Assembly: GCF_000746205.1 (NCBI RefSeq)
Contig: NZ_KN050825.1
Span: 124,001 to 188,000, forward strand
Direction: 5' to 3'
From: Halorubrum sp. BV1
GTDB taxonomy: Archaea; Halobacteriota; Halobacteria; Halobacteriales; Haloferacaceae
DNA length: 64,000 nucleotides
In this document: positions 33,307 through 41,093 of the stretch, piece by piece
Position numbering within the stretch: position 1 is the first letter of the stretch
Layout: each line of letters starts with the position of its first letter
The notes under the pieces: model-generated
Databases searched by the model: none
What the model saw: only the letters and a program-made list of their open reading frames with translations
Told to the model about the DNA's origin: nothing
Program-made: the position numbers and the translations under genes

Positions 33307-34737
33307 ATGCAGCTGTTCTGGCACCGGCGCGACCCGCGGACGCGCGACAACGCCGGGCTCGCGGCCGCCGCCGACGCGGGCACGGTCCTCCCGGTGTTCG
33401 TCGTCGACGACGACCTGCTCGCGACGCTTGGCGCGCGACAGCGGGCCGGTTATCTTGGATGCGTCTCCCGACTCCGGAAGCGCTACCGCGACCTCGGAAG
33501 CGACCTCGTCGTCGGAGTCGGCGACCCCGAGACGGTCCTCGTCGATCTCGCCGCCGAGTACGGCGTCGAGCGGGTGGTGTACAACGAGCACTATCGGCCC
33601 GCGCGCCGGGAACGCGCTCAGGCGGTCGCGGAGGCGCTCGCGGCGGCCGGGGTGGAGACGGCGTCGCGGACCGACCTCGTGTTGGTCGACCCCGGCCGGC
33701 TGGCGGACGCGTACCCGAACCACGGCGCGTTCCGCGACGACTGGGACGCGGTCCCGAAGGCGGAGCCGTATCCCGAACCCGATCCCGACGCGCTGGCCGA
33801 TCCGGACCACGGCGCGTCGGTCGGGTCGGCCGACCACCCGGCCGCGAACGCGACCCCAGTCGACGTGCCGACCCCGAGCGCGGACATCGACCTGCCGGAG
33901 CCGGGGTACGAAGCCGCCCGCGGTCGGCTCGACCGGTTTCTCGATCGGGGGATCCGGTCGTACGCCGACACCCGCGACGACCTCGCGCGGGCGGTCGAGG
34001 CCCCCACCCTCGCCGTTTCGCGGCTGTCGCCGTACCTCGCCGCGGGCGCGATCGGGATCCGCGAGGTGTGGACCGCCGCGGGCGACTGCCTCGGAGACGC
34101 GAGCGACGACGAGCGGCGGAACGTCGAGAAGTACCGCGACGAGCTGACGTGGCGCGAGCAGCAGTACCACCTGCTGTATCACGCCCCGGATCTGGCCGAG
34201 GCGAACTACAAGACGCTCCCGAACGCGATCGCGTGGCGCGATGACGACGCGGCGTTCGAGGCGTGGACCCGCGGCGAGACGGGGTACCCGCTCGTCGACG
34301 CCGGGATGCGACAGCTCGAAGCGGAGGGGTACGTCCACAACCGCCCGCGGCAGGTGGTCGCGAGCTTCCTCACGAAACACCTCCTGATCGACTGGCGGCG
34401 GGGGGCGCGTCACTTCACGGCGCGGCTGGTCGACCACGACCACGCGACGAACCACGGGATGTGGCAGTGGATCGCCTCTACCGGCACCGACTCCGTCGAC
34501 GTGCGGATCTTCGACCCCGTGAGCCAGACCGCCAAGTACGACCCGGACGCCCGGTTCGTGAAGGCGTACGTGCCGGAACTCCGCGACGTGCCCGCCGACG
34601 AGATCGTCGACTGGCCAACGCTTTCGGCGGACGAACGCGAGGAACTCGCGCCGGAGTACCCGGAACCGATCGTCGACCGCGACGCGGCGTACGAGCGCGC
34701 GCAGCGCGTCTTCGAGGAGGCGCTCGGAAAGCGGTGA
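33307..34737 (+). CDS. phr: Deoxyribodipyrimidine photolyase
   Basis: A 476-residue class I CPD photolyase that repairs UV-made pyrimidine dimers using light and FADH-. The N-terminal antenna domain starts QLFWHRRDPRTRDNAGLAAA; the FAD domain contains SRLSPYLAAGAIGIREVW, LTWREQQYHLL, GYPLVDAGMRQLEAEGYVHNRPR, VASFLTKHLLIDWRRGARHF and ATNHGMWQWIASTGTDS, all typical. The region between domains (about 155-190) is acidic and longer than in bacteria. The open frame extends 60 codons upstream, but the conserved QLFWHRRD start fixes the ATG at 33307. Confidence 0.95.
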   Translation: MQLFWHRRDPRTRDNAGLAAAADAGTVLPVFVVDDDLLATLGARQRAGYLGCVSRLRKRYRDLGSDLVVGVGDPETVLVDLAAEYGVERVVYNEHYRPARRERAQAVAEALAAAGVETASRTDLVLVDPGRLADAYPNHGAFRDDWDAVPKAEPYPEPDPDALADPDHGASVGSADHPAANATPVDVPTPSADIDLPEPGYEAARGRLDRFLDRGIRSYADTRDDLARAVEAPTLAVSRLSPYLAAGAIGIREVWTAAGDCLGDASDDERRNVEKYRDELTWREQQYHLLYHAPDLAEANYKTLPNAIAWRDDDAAFEAWTRGETGYPLVDAGMRQLEAEGYVHNRPRQVVASFLTKHLLIDWRRGARHFTARLVDHDHATNHGMWQWIASTGTDSVDVRIFDPVSQTAKYDPDARFVKAYVPELRDVPADEIVDWPTLSADEREELAPEYPEPIVDRDAAYERAQRVFEEALGKR

Positions 34738-34785
34738 CCGGAAGCGATGACCGGAAACGGGGACAAACAACACGCGGCGGCGCGC

Positions 34786-34905
34786 CGGTGAGCGCCCGGA
34801 GGGCGCGAACCCGACCGCGAGGGAGCCCGCGACGGCGCTTGTAAGCGCCGCCGCGGCGAGGTTGGGGAGGCGTGAGGCGCGGTCGCGGGGCGGTCGGAGC
34901 GGAGT
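34786..34905 (+). repeat. Intergenic hairpin element, copy A
   Basis: This gap element holds two hairpins: GCGCCC-GGA-GGGCGC (34792-34806) and CGGCGCTT-GT-AAGCGCCG (34833-34850), followed by GAGGTTGGGGAGG and TGAGGCGCGGTCGCGG. The same order occurs in reverse orientation at 57860-57955, where the second stem has a different sequence but still pairs perfectly. It lies between phr and cysS and has no coding sense. Confidence 0.7.
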
Positions 34906-34929
34906 GGTATGGCCCGCGGTGGTCGGAGC

Positions 34930-35025
34930 GGGACGGTCGCGGGGCGGGACGGTCGCGGGGCGGGACGGTCGCGGGGCGGGACGGTCGCGGGGCGGGACGG
35001 TCGCGGGGCGGGACGGTCGCGAGGC
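34930..35025 (+). repeat. Six tandem 16-bp repeats next to hairpin element A
   Basis: The unit GGGACGGTCGCGGGGC is repeated at 34930, 34946, 34962, 34978, 34994 and 35010; the first five are identical and the last has one change. The core GGTCGCGGGGCGG also occurs in the tail of the adjacent hairpin element, so the array probably arose by duplication of that tail. The stretch 34738-35095 therefore holds this repeat complex and the cysS promoter but no gene. Confidence 0.9.
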
Positions 35026-35063
35026 GGAACGCAAACGGATCGCGATGAGGGCGAATCCGACGA

Positions 35064-35070
35064 TTTAAAA
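35064..35070 (+). promoter_or_regulatory. TATA box of cysS
   Basis: TTTAAAA is centred about 29 bases before the ATG at 35096. Confidence 0.65.
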
Positions 35071-35095
35071 CGCTCACCGCAGCAACGAGCCGGTA

Positions 35096-36583
35096 ATGAG
35101 TCTCGTCGTTACCGACACCCTCGAAGACGAGCGCGTCGAGTTCACGGCCGATGGCGACGTCACGCTGTACGTCTGCGGCCTGACGGTGTCGGACGACCCC
35201 CACCTCGGGCACGCCCGGCTGTGGTTCCACGCCGACGTGCTCCACCGGTGGCTGGAACACGAGGGGTACGACGTGCGCCACGTCGAGAACGTCACCGACG
35301 TCAACGAGAAGATCACGGCGCGGGTGGGCGAGCGCGACGAGTGGACCGCGGAGCGCGACGTCGCAGAGACATTCTCCGCCTCGACCTTTTCCGCGATGCG
35401 CGGACTGAATCTGCTGCGCGCGGAGGTGTACCCCCGCGTCACGGAGCACGTCCCCGAGATCGTCGACCTCGTCGCGACCCTCGTCGAGAAGGGGTACGCC
35501 TACGAGTCGAACGGCTCCGTCTACTTCGACGTGACCCGCTTCGACGACTACGGGGCGCTCTCGAATCAGAACGTCGAGGAGCTGGAGGCGCAGGGCGAGC
35601 CCGACGAGCGGTCCGAAAAGCGGCATCCGGCGGACTTCGCGCTCTGGAAGGCCGGCGGCGTGAGCGAGACCGCCGCGCGCGACCACGCGAAACACGACCA
35701 CGGCGATTCGGTCCCGTCGGGTGAGACGTGGGAGTCGCCGTGGAGCGAGGGCCGACCGGGGTGGCACGTCGAGTGCTCCGCGATGTCGACGACGCACCTC
35801 GGCGACACGCTCGACGTCCACATGGGCGGGCGCGATCTGGTCTTCCCGCACCACGAAAACGAGATCGCGCAGTCGGAGGCGGCGACCGGCGAGACGTTCG
35901 CGCGCCACTGGCTCCACGTCGGCCTCCTGGAGATGGACGGCGAGAAGATGTCCTCGTCGATCGGCAACTTCTGGACGGTGCCCGACGCCCTAGAGGAACT
36001 GGGCGTCAACGTGGTCCGGACGTTCTACGCCGGGGCCGCCTACCGCTCCGAGCAGGCGCTCACCGAAGAGACGATCGCGGAGGCCGAGGAGCGCTGGGAG
36101 CGCCTCTCGCGGACGCGGGAGCGCGCAGTCGAGGCGCTCGACTCCGTCGACGCCCGCGCAAAGGCCGAAGATGAGGACCTGCGCGCGGGCGTCGCCACCG
36201 CCCGCGAGGAGTTCGCCGCGGCGATGAACGACGACTTGAACCTGCGAGAGGCGACCGCGGCGCTCTTGGAACTCACCGACGCCGTGAACCGCCACGTCGA
36301 CGGGGTGAGCGAGGGCGACGACGCGTACGACTACCGCGGGCTCCGCGAGGCCGTCGAGGCGTTTGACGACCTCGCCGGCGACGTGCTCGGACTCCAGTTC
36401 GAGGCGGAAAGCGACGGCGAGGTCGGTCTGGCGGACGAGCTGGTCGAACTCATCGTGGACGTCCGAGAGGCGGAGCGCGAGGCGGGCAACTACGAGCGCG
36501 CAGACGAGCTTCGGGACGCGCTTCGCGAGGTCGGCGTCGAGATCGAAGACGGTCCCGAGGGAACGACGTACCGATTCGCCTGA
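35096..36583 (+). CDS. cysS: Cysteinyl-tRNA synthetase
   Basis: A 495-residue class I synthetase that charges tRNA-Cys. It has the zinc-site Cys27 and HIGH-type motif HLGH (residues 36-39), the CSAM and FPHHENEIAQSEA zinc/active-site segments, and KMSSS in GEKMSSSIGNF. A C-terminal DALR-like helical domain follows, ending in the anticodon region EAEREAGNYERADELRDALREVG. The protein carries an extra acidic/His-rich insert near residues 185-205 (ARDHAKHDHGDSVPSG). Gene length and domain order are normal. Confidence 0.97.
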   Translation: MSLVVTDTLEDERVEFTADGDVTLYVCGLTVSDDPHLGHARLWFHADVLHRWLEHEGYDVRHVENVTDVNEKITARVGERDEWTAERDVAETFSASTFSAMRGLNLLRAEVYPRVTEHVPEIVDLVATLVEKGYAYESNGSVYFDVTRFDDYGALSNQNVEELEAQGEPDERSEKRHPADFALWKAGGVSETAARDHAKHDHGDSVPSGETWESPWSEGRPGWHVECSAMSTTHLGDTLDVHMGGRDLVFPHHENEIAQSEAATGETFARHWLHVGLLEMDGEKMSSSIGNFWTVPDALEELGVNVVRTFYAGAAYRSEQALTEETIAEAEERWERLSRTRERAVEALDSVDARAKAEDEDLRAGVATAREEFAAAMNDDLNLREATAALLELTDAVNRHVDGVSEGDDAYDYRGLREAVEAFDDLAGDVLGLQFEAESDGEVGLADELVELIVDVREAEREAGNYERADELRDALREVGVEIEDGPEGTTYRFA

Positions 36584-36833
36584 GTTCGGTAGAACACATC
36601 TCCCAACAGCGCGCGCCGAGGGCGCAGGCTAACGTCCACACCTTTCTCGGGACGACCTCGTGCAGTACTCCGAGCCGTTCGAGCCGTCGCGGTCTCGTGG
36701 CTGGACGGAGACGAACCGACCTGACGCCCGCTCGTCGCCGTCAGCGGCGGACATCTCTGCGCCGCCGGTTCTGGGCGAAGAGATCACGCAGGGAGGGACA
36801 CGAACCGGTGAGATGGCGACGCCCGATAGAGCG

Positions 36834-38045
36834 TTACGAGAGGATTTCGACGTCGTAGCCGTCGGCTTCGAGCGCGTCCACGATGTCGGCGGCGTGTTCG
36901 GCGTCGTCGGTCTCTAATTCGAGTTCGAGCTCGGCGGCGTTGACGGCCACGTCGCGGGAGGTGCGGTCGTGGTGGACCGCGTACACGTTCGCGCCGGTGC
37001 GCGCGACGATGCTGGAGACGCGTTCGAGCTCGCCCGGCCGGTCTTTCAGGTCGATAGTGATCTTGAGGTACCGTCCCATCTGGACGAGCCCTCGCCGGAT
37101 CACGGTGCCGAGCCGGTTGAGGTCGATGTTGCCGCCACAGAGCGCGGCGACGATCGTCTCGTCGTCCGCGTACTCGACCGCCTCCGAGAGGATGGCCGCG
37201 AGCGCGACCGCACCCGCGCCTTCGACGAGCGTCTTCGATCGTTCCAAAAGGAGCGTAAGCGCCAACGCGATCTCGCGGTCGTCGACGGTGACGACCTCGT
37301 CGACGTACTCCGCCATGACTTCGAGGGTCCGTTCGCCGACGGCTCGCGTCGCGATCCCGTCTGCAATCGTGTCGACGCTGTCGATCTCGACGACCTCGCC
37401 CGCGGCGAGCGACTTCGCGGCCGAGGCGGCCCCCTCGGCTTGCACGCCGACGACGCGAACGTCGGGCCGCTGTTCTTTGATCGCGACGGCGACCCCCGAG
37501 ATGAGCCCGCCGCCGCCGATGGGGACGACCACGGTGTCGAGGTCGGGGCAGTCGTCGACGATCTCCAGCCCGAGCGTCCCCTGTCCGGCCATCACCACCG
37601 GGTCGTCGAACGCGTGGACGTAGGTCCGCCCCTCCTCGCGCTCTAACTGGTGGGCGTACGCCTGCGCCTCGTCGTAGTCGACGCCCTCCAACCGGACGCT
37701 CGCGCCGTAGCCGCGGGTGGCTTTCACCTTCGAGACGGGCGCGAACTTCGGCATCACGACGGTGGCGTCGACGCCGGCGCGCTCGGCCGCCAGCGCGACG
37801 CCCTGCGCGTGGTTGCCCGCGCTCGCGGTGACGACGCCGGCGTCGCGTTCTTCGGACGAGAGCGTCGCGATCCGGTTCATCGCGCCGCGGATCTTGAATG
37901 CACCCGTTCGCTGGAAGTTCTCCAGTTTGAGGTGGACGTCCGCCCCGCTCATCTCGGAGAAGGTCCGCGACTGCTCCAGCGGCGTGTGCCGGGCCACGCC
38001 GTCGACCCGTTCGCGCGCCTCGCGGACATCGGAGAGCGTCAACAT
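36834..38045 (-). CDS. ilvA: Threonine ammonia-lyase with ACT domain
   Basis: A 403-residue PLP enzyme that deaminates threonine to 2-oxobutanoate, the first step toward isoleucine. The PLP Lys51 lies in TGAFKIRGAMNR; the phosphate loop is PIGGGGLISG; SAGNHAQGVA is also present. A C-terminal ACT domain (about 325-400; ITIDLKDRPGELERVSSIVARTG) suggests allosteric control by amino acids, as in the catabolic/biosynthetic TdcB-IlvA group. A weak box about 27 bases upstream of the ATG at 38045 supports that start. Serine deamination is a likely side activity. Confidence 0.93.
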   Translation of the reverse strand: MLTLSDVREARERVDGVARHTPLEQSRTFSEMSGADVHLKLENFQRTGAFKIRGAMNRIATLSSEERDAGVVTASAGNHAQGVALAAERAGVDATVVMPKFAPVSKVKATRGYGASVRLEGVDYDEAQAYAHQLEREEGRTYVHAFDDPVVMAGQGTLGLEIVDDCPDLDTVVVPIGGGGLISGVAVAIKEQRPDVRVVGVQAEGAASAAKSLAAGEVVEIDSVDTIADGIATRAVGERTLEVMAEYVDEVVTVDDREIALALTLLLERSKTLVEGAGAVALAAILSEAVEYADDETIVAALCGGNIDLNRLGTVIRRGLVQMGRYLKITIDLKDRPGELERVSSIVARTGANVYAVHHDRTSRDVAVNAAELELELETDDAEHAADIVDALEADGYDVEILS

Positions 38046-38383
38046 AGCCCAGTATCGCCCGGCCGGCCGCTAATCGGTTCCGGTCTGGGAGGCGTCGTCT
38101 CGACTCGTGTCGACGAGCCAGCGGCTCCGGGGCGGTGAAAGGGGGAATGCACGCGTGTGACGTGCAGGTGAAACAAGCGCGCCGATATATAAAAAGGTGC
38201 GGCTAGCGAAGTGAAAGTATAACCGACAGACTGCGGCGGCGTCATCCCTCTGTCAGACGGTGTTTGCGGGTGTGAGACACACACCCAGATGTGTTCGACT
38301 CGCCGCGGTGTCATCCGGGGTGTGTCTTCGGACGCGGCGTGGGATCCACAACGGCTTTGCTCGTCGCCGCCGTTAGTTCTGCC
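38046..38383 (+). other. 338-bp intergenic region with orphan promoter and hairpin
   Basis: Between divergent ilvA and a histidine kinase gene. It holds an exceptionally good box A at 38184-38197 (GATATATAAAAAGG), a second weaker box near 38215-38224, and a hairpin GGGTGTG-AGACA-CACACCC at 38268-38286. The first box predicts a start near 38216, about 168 bases before the kinase ATG. Either the kinase mRNA has a long leader, or a small RNA starts here. No protein is evident. Confidence 0.6.
38184..38197 (+). promoter_or_regulatory. Strong TATA box without a gene at the expected start
   Basis: GATATATAAAAAGG is one of the best core promoters in the window. No start codon of a recognisable protein lies 20-40 bases downstream. 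Confidence 0.65.
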
Positions 38384-39454
38384 ATGCGGACCCCCCGCGG
38401 CCACCACGCGATCGTCGCGCTCGGGGCCGCCGCGTTCCTCGCGTCCGTGGTCCACCACGGATCCGAGCTCGGGTCGACGTCGAGTCTGGCGGGCCCGCTC
38501 GTCGCGTTGGCCGTCGACGGCGGGATCGCCGTCGCCGTCGTCTACGCCGGGCGACGGATCGCCGCCGCGGGATTCTCGCGCGCCGAGGAGTGGCGGATCG
38601 CTCGCTTCACGCTCGCCGGCACCGTCCTCGCGGTCGCCGCTATCGGGGCGACGCTCGCGGTCCGCGGGTTCGAGGGCCGCCCGCTCGCGGAGCCGGCGTT
38701 CCCCCTCCTCGTCGCCGCCGGAGCGGGCAGCCTCGGCGGCGCGATAGCCGGCTACCACGCGGCCCGACAGGCGGCCGAGACCCGCCGGGCGCGGAACGCG
38801 GTTCGCGCCGTCTCGATCGTGAATCACCTCCTGCGTCACGACCTCCGCAACGACCTCACGACCATCCGAGGCTACGCCGACCTCGCGGCCGAGGGGAGGG
38901 GTAGAGCCGACGCCGCCGACGTCATCGCACGGGCCGCAGAGCAGGGCGTCGACCGGATCGAGGAGGCGAGCGGCGTCGCGGACGCCCTCCTCGGGGACGC
39001 CGACCTCCGCCGGATCGACCTGACGGACGCGGTCCGCCGCGTGACGGCCGGGGTCGCTGATCGCCCCAGCGTGACCGTCGAGACCGACCTCGCCGACGAA
39101 GCGGTGATAGCGGCCACCGAGGGCGTCCGATCGATCGTCGACAACCTGATCGAGAACGCGGTCGAACACGGCGGCTCCGAGCCGACCGTTCGCGTCACCG
39201 TCCGCGAGGGCGACGAGGCGGTCGTCCTGACCGTCGACGACGACGGCCCGGGCCTCCCGCCGGAGCGCCACGGTCCGCTGACCGCGGATAACGACGGGAA
39301 CGGCGGCCTGTGGCTGGTCGCGACGCTCGCGGCCGAGTACGGCGGCGACGTCACGGTCGGCGAGTCGGACCTCGGCGGTGCGCGGTTCGTCGTGACCTTC
39401 CCCCGGTTCGACCCGGCGCGGTCGGCGGCGACGACCGACGACGCCGACACGTAA
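38384..39454 (+). CDS. Membrane histidine kinase
   Basis: A 356-residue sensor kinase. Residues 1-125 contain four hydrophobic helices (LAGPLVALAVDGGIAVAVVYAGRR and others) and no separate sensor domain. The phospho-acceptor His is in NHLLRHDLRNDLTTIRGYADL (about residue 150), the archaeal HisKA-type sequence. The ATPase domain has the N box NLIENAVEHGG, G1 box DDDGPGLPP and a shortened final region with GLWLVATLAAEYGG. No response-regulator gene is adjacent; the HalX fusion at 11841-12800 is distant. I chose the ATG at 38384 because the conserved membrane domain starts there. Confidence 0.87.
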   Translation: MRTPRGHHAIVALGAAAFLASVVHHGSELGSTSSLAGPLVALAVDGGIAVAVVYAGRRIAAAGFSRAEEWRIARFTLAGTVLAVAAIGATLAVRGFEGRPLAEPAFPLLVAAGAGSLGGAIAGYHAARQAAETRRARNAVRAVSIVNHLLRHDLRNDLTTIRGYADLAAEGRGRADAADVIARAAEQGVDRIEEASGVADALLGDADLRRIDLTDAVRRVTAGVADRPSVTVETDLADEAVIAATEGVRSIVDNLIENAVEHGGSEPTVRVTVREGDEAVVLTVDDDGPGLPPERHGPLTADNDGNGGLWLVATLAAEYGGDVTVGESDLGGARFVVTFPRFDPARSAATTDDADT

Positions 39455-39483
39455 AAGCCGCGTCCGCCCGACGACACAGCCAC

Positions 39484-41040
39484 ATGGACGTTTCGCGGCT
39501 TCGAGACGCGTGGAGCCGCGTGTTCGGACTGGCGTGGCCGGTGATGGCCGAGCAGACGTTTCGCACCGCGATGCGGACGACGGACGTTCTGATCACCGCG
39601 CTGTTCTCTCCCGCCGCCGTGGTCGCGATCGGACTCGCCGACCTGTACGCCCGGTTCCCGCTCCGGATCGGGCTCGGTCTCGGCGGGGGTGCGATCGCGC
39701 TGTCGTCACAAGACACGGGCGCGGGCGTGACCGATTCCCGCGACGAGGCGGTGACGCAGGCGATCCTCCTCGGCGCGCTGGCCGGCCTCCCGTTCGTCCT
39801 CTTCGGCCTCCGCTTCGGCGAGCGGGCGATCGACGTCTTCGGGCGGCTCGTGGGGGAGGGCACCGCCCCCGAGGTCGTCGCGCTCGGATCGACGTACCTC
39901 GCGATAGTCTTCGCCACCGCCCCGGCGCGTCACGTCGCTCTGGTCGCCGCCCGGGCGCTACAGGGAACCGGCGACACCCGCACGCCGATGTACGTGAACG
40001 TCGCGGGCAACTCGGCCAACATCGCCGGCTCGGTCCTGCTCGGTCTCGGCCTGTTCGGCCTCCCGAGGCTGGAAGTCGTCGGCGTCGGCCTCGCGACCGC
40101 GGGTGCCAACGTCCTGACTGCGGGACTGCTCTGTGCCGCCATCTGGGGTCCGTGGACGGACGCGAGCTTCGCTCGGCCGCGCGACCCGACCGTCGCGAGT
40201 CAGCTCCTCCGCGTGAGCGCGCCGCGGGTCGTCGAGGGGTTCGGGTCGGAGCTCGCCGAGTTCCCGTTCAACGCCCTGCTCTTGGGCTTCGGCGAGCCGG
40301 TCAACGCCGGGTTCCAGATCGGCAGGCGGGTGTACCAGCAGGTCACCGGTCCGCTCTCGCGCGGGTACAACGTCGCCGCCTCCGTGCTGGTCGGACAGGC
40401 GCTCGGCGCGGGCGACCCCGAGGCCGCGCGGTTCAACGGCTGGGCGGTCGCCGGGCTCGGCGTGCTCACCGTGGGCGCGATCGGGATCGGACTCGTCGCC
40501 GCCGCGCCTCGGCTCGTCCCCGCGTTCACCGACGACCCGGAGACCGTCACGTACGCGGTCGACTTCGCCCGCGTGTACGGCGTTGCCGGCGTCGCCCTCG
40601 TCTGTTTCTCCGCGCTCTCCGGGTCGCTTCAGGGCGCGAGCGAGACGCGAATTCCGCTCGCCGCGCGGCTCTCGGGAATGCTCGGATTCTTCGTCGGACT
40701 CTCGTGGCTGCTCGGACGGACCGCGGGGGTCGGGCCGGCCGGGGCCTACGCCGGCGTCCTGCTCGCGTACGCGTGGATGGCGCTCGTCGTCGCCGCCGGC
40801 TTCCGGTACACGGGCTGGGCCGATCGCGCGGACGACCTGATGGCCGAGCGCGGGACCGCCGGCGGCGCGGCGGGCACCGATTCCGGGGCGGGAGACGATT
40901 CTGCGGAGAGCGACGGCTCCGAGAGAACCGACGATTCTGCGGAGAGCGACGGCTCCGAGAGAACCGACGATTCTGCGGAGAGCGACGGCTCCGAGAGAAC
41001 CGACGATTCTGCGGAGAGCGATGGCCCAGGGGCGACCTGA
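39484..41040 (+). CDS. MATE family efflux transporter
   Basis: A 518-residue cation-coupled multidrug exporter of the MATE/NorM family with 12 helices. It begins WSRVFGLAWPVMAEQTFRTAMRTTDV, the family N-terminus, and contains RALQGTGDTRTPMYVNVAGN in the first half and GAGDPEAARFNGWAV in the second. The last 55 residues are a repetitive acidic tail in which a 12-residue unit (DDSAESDGSERT) occurs three times plus a fragment; the underlying DNA is a 36-bp tandem repeat. The tail is probably disordered and lies in the cytoplasm. The ATG at 39484 is 30 bases after the kinase stop. Confidence 0.92.
   Translation: MDVSRLRDAWSRVFGLAWPVMAEQTFRTAMRTTDVLITALFSPAAVVAIGLADLYARFPLRIGLGLGGGAIALSSQDTGAGVTDSRDEAVTQAILLGALAGLPFVLFGLRFGERAIDVFGRLVGEGTAPEVVALGSTYLAIVFATAPARHVALVAARALQGTGDTRTPMYVNVAGNSANIAGSVLLGLGLFGLPRLEVVGVGLATAGANVLTAGLLCAAIWGPWTDASFARPRDPTVASQLLRVSAPRVVEGFGSELAEFPFNALLLGFGEPVNAGFQIGRRVYQQVTGPLSRGYNVAASVLVGQALGAGDPEAARFNGWAVAGLGVLTVGAIGIGLVAAAPRLVPAFTDDPETVTYAVDFARVYGVAGVALVCFSALSGSLQGASETRIPLAARLSGMLGFFVGLSWLLGRTAGVGPAGAYAGVLLAYAWMALVVAAGFRYTGWADRADDLMAERGTAGGAAGTDSGAGDDSAESDGSERTDDSAESDGSERTDDSAESDGSERTDDSAESDGPGAT
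40894..41022 (+). repeat. 36-bp tandem repeats inside MATE gene
   Basis: The unit starts GACGATTCTGCGGAGAGCGA and recurs at 40894, 40930, 40966 and 41002 (partial). The frame is kept because 36 is a multiple of 3. Copies are identical over the full units, so duplication or conversion is recent. Confidence 0.9.
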
Positions 41041-41093
41041 CCGCGCTCGCGTCCGCGGACCGATTTAAGTATCGTCCGGCCGATGACTGCCGC

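Noticed and set aside
34930..35025. Possible CRISPR array
   Set aside because: The repeats are contiguous without spacers and are only 16 bp long.
36620..36830. tRNA-like T arm (GGTTCGTGTCC on the minus strand) between cysS and ilvA
   Set aside because: No acceptor or anticodon arm can be built around it. I see nothing else in this 250-bp gap.
39510..41093. Extension of the SpoIIM-domain frame through the MATE gene
   Set aside because: The real MATE gene uses another frame there, and the TATA box at 41064-41069 indicates the ATG at 41094.
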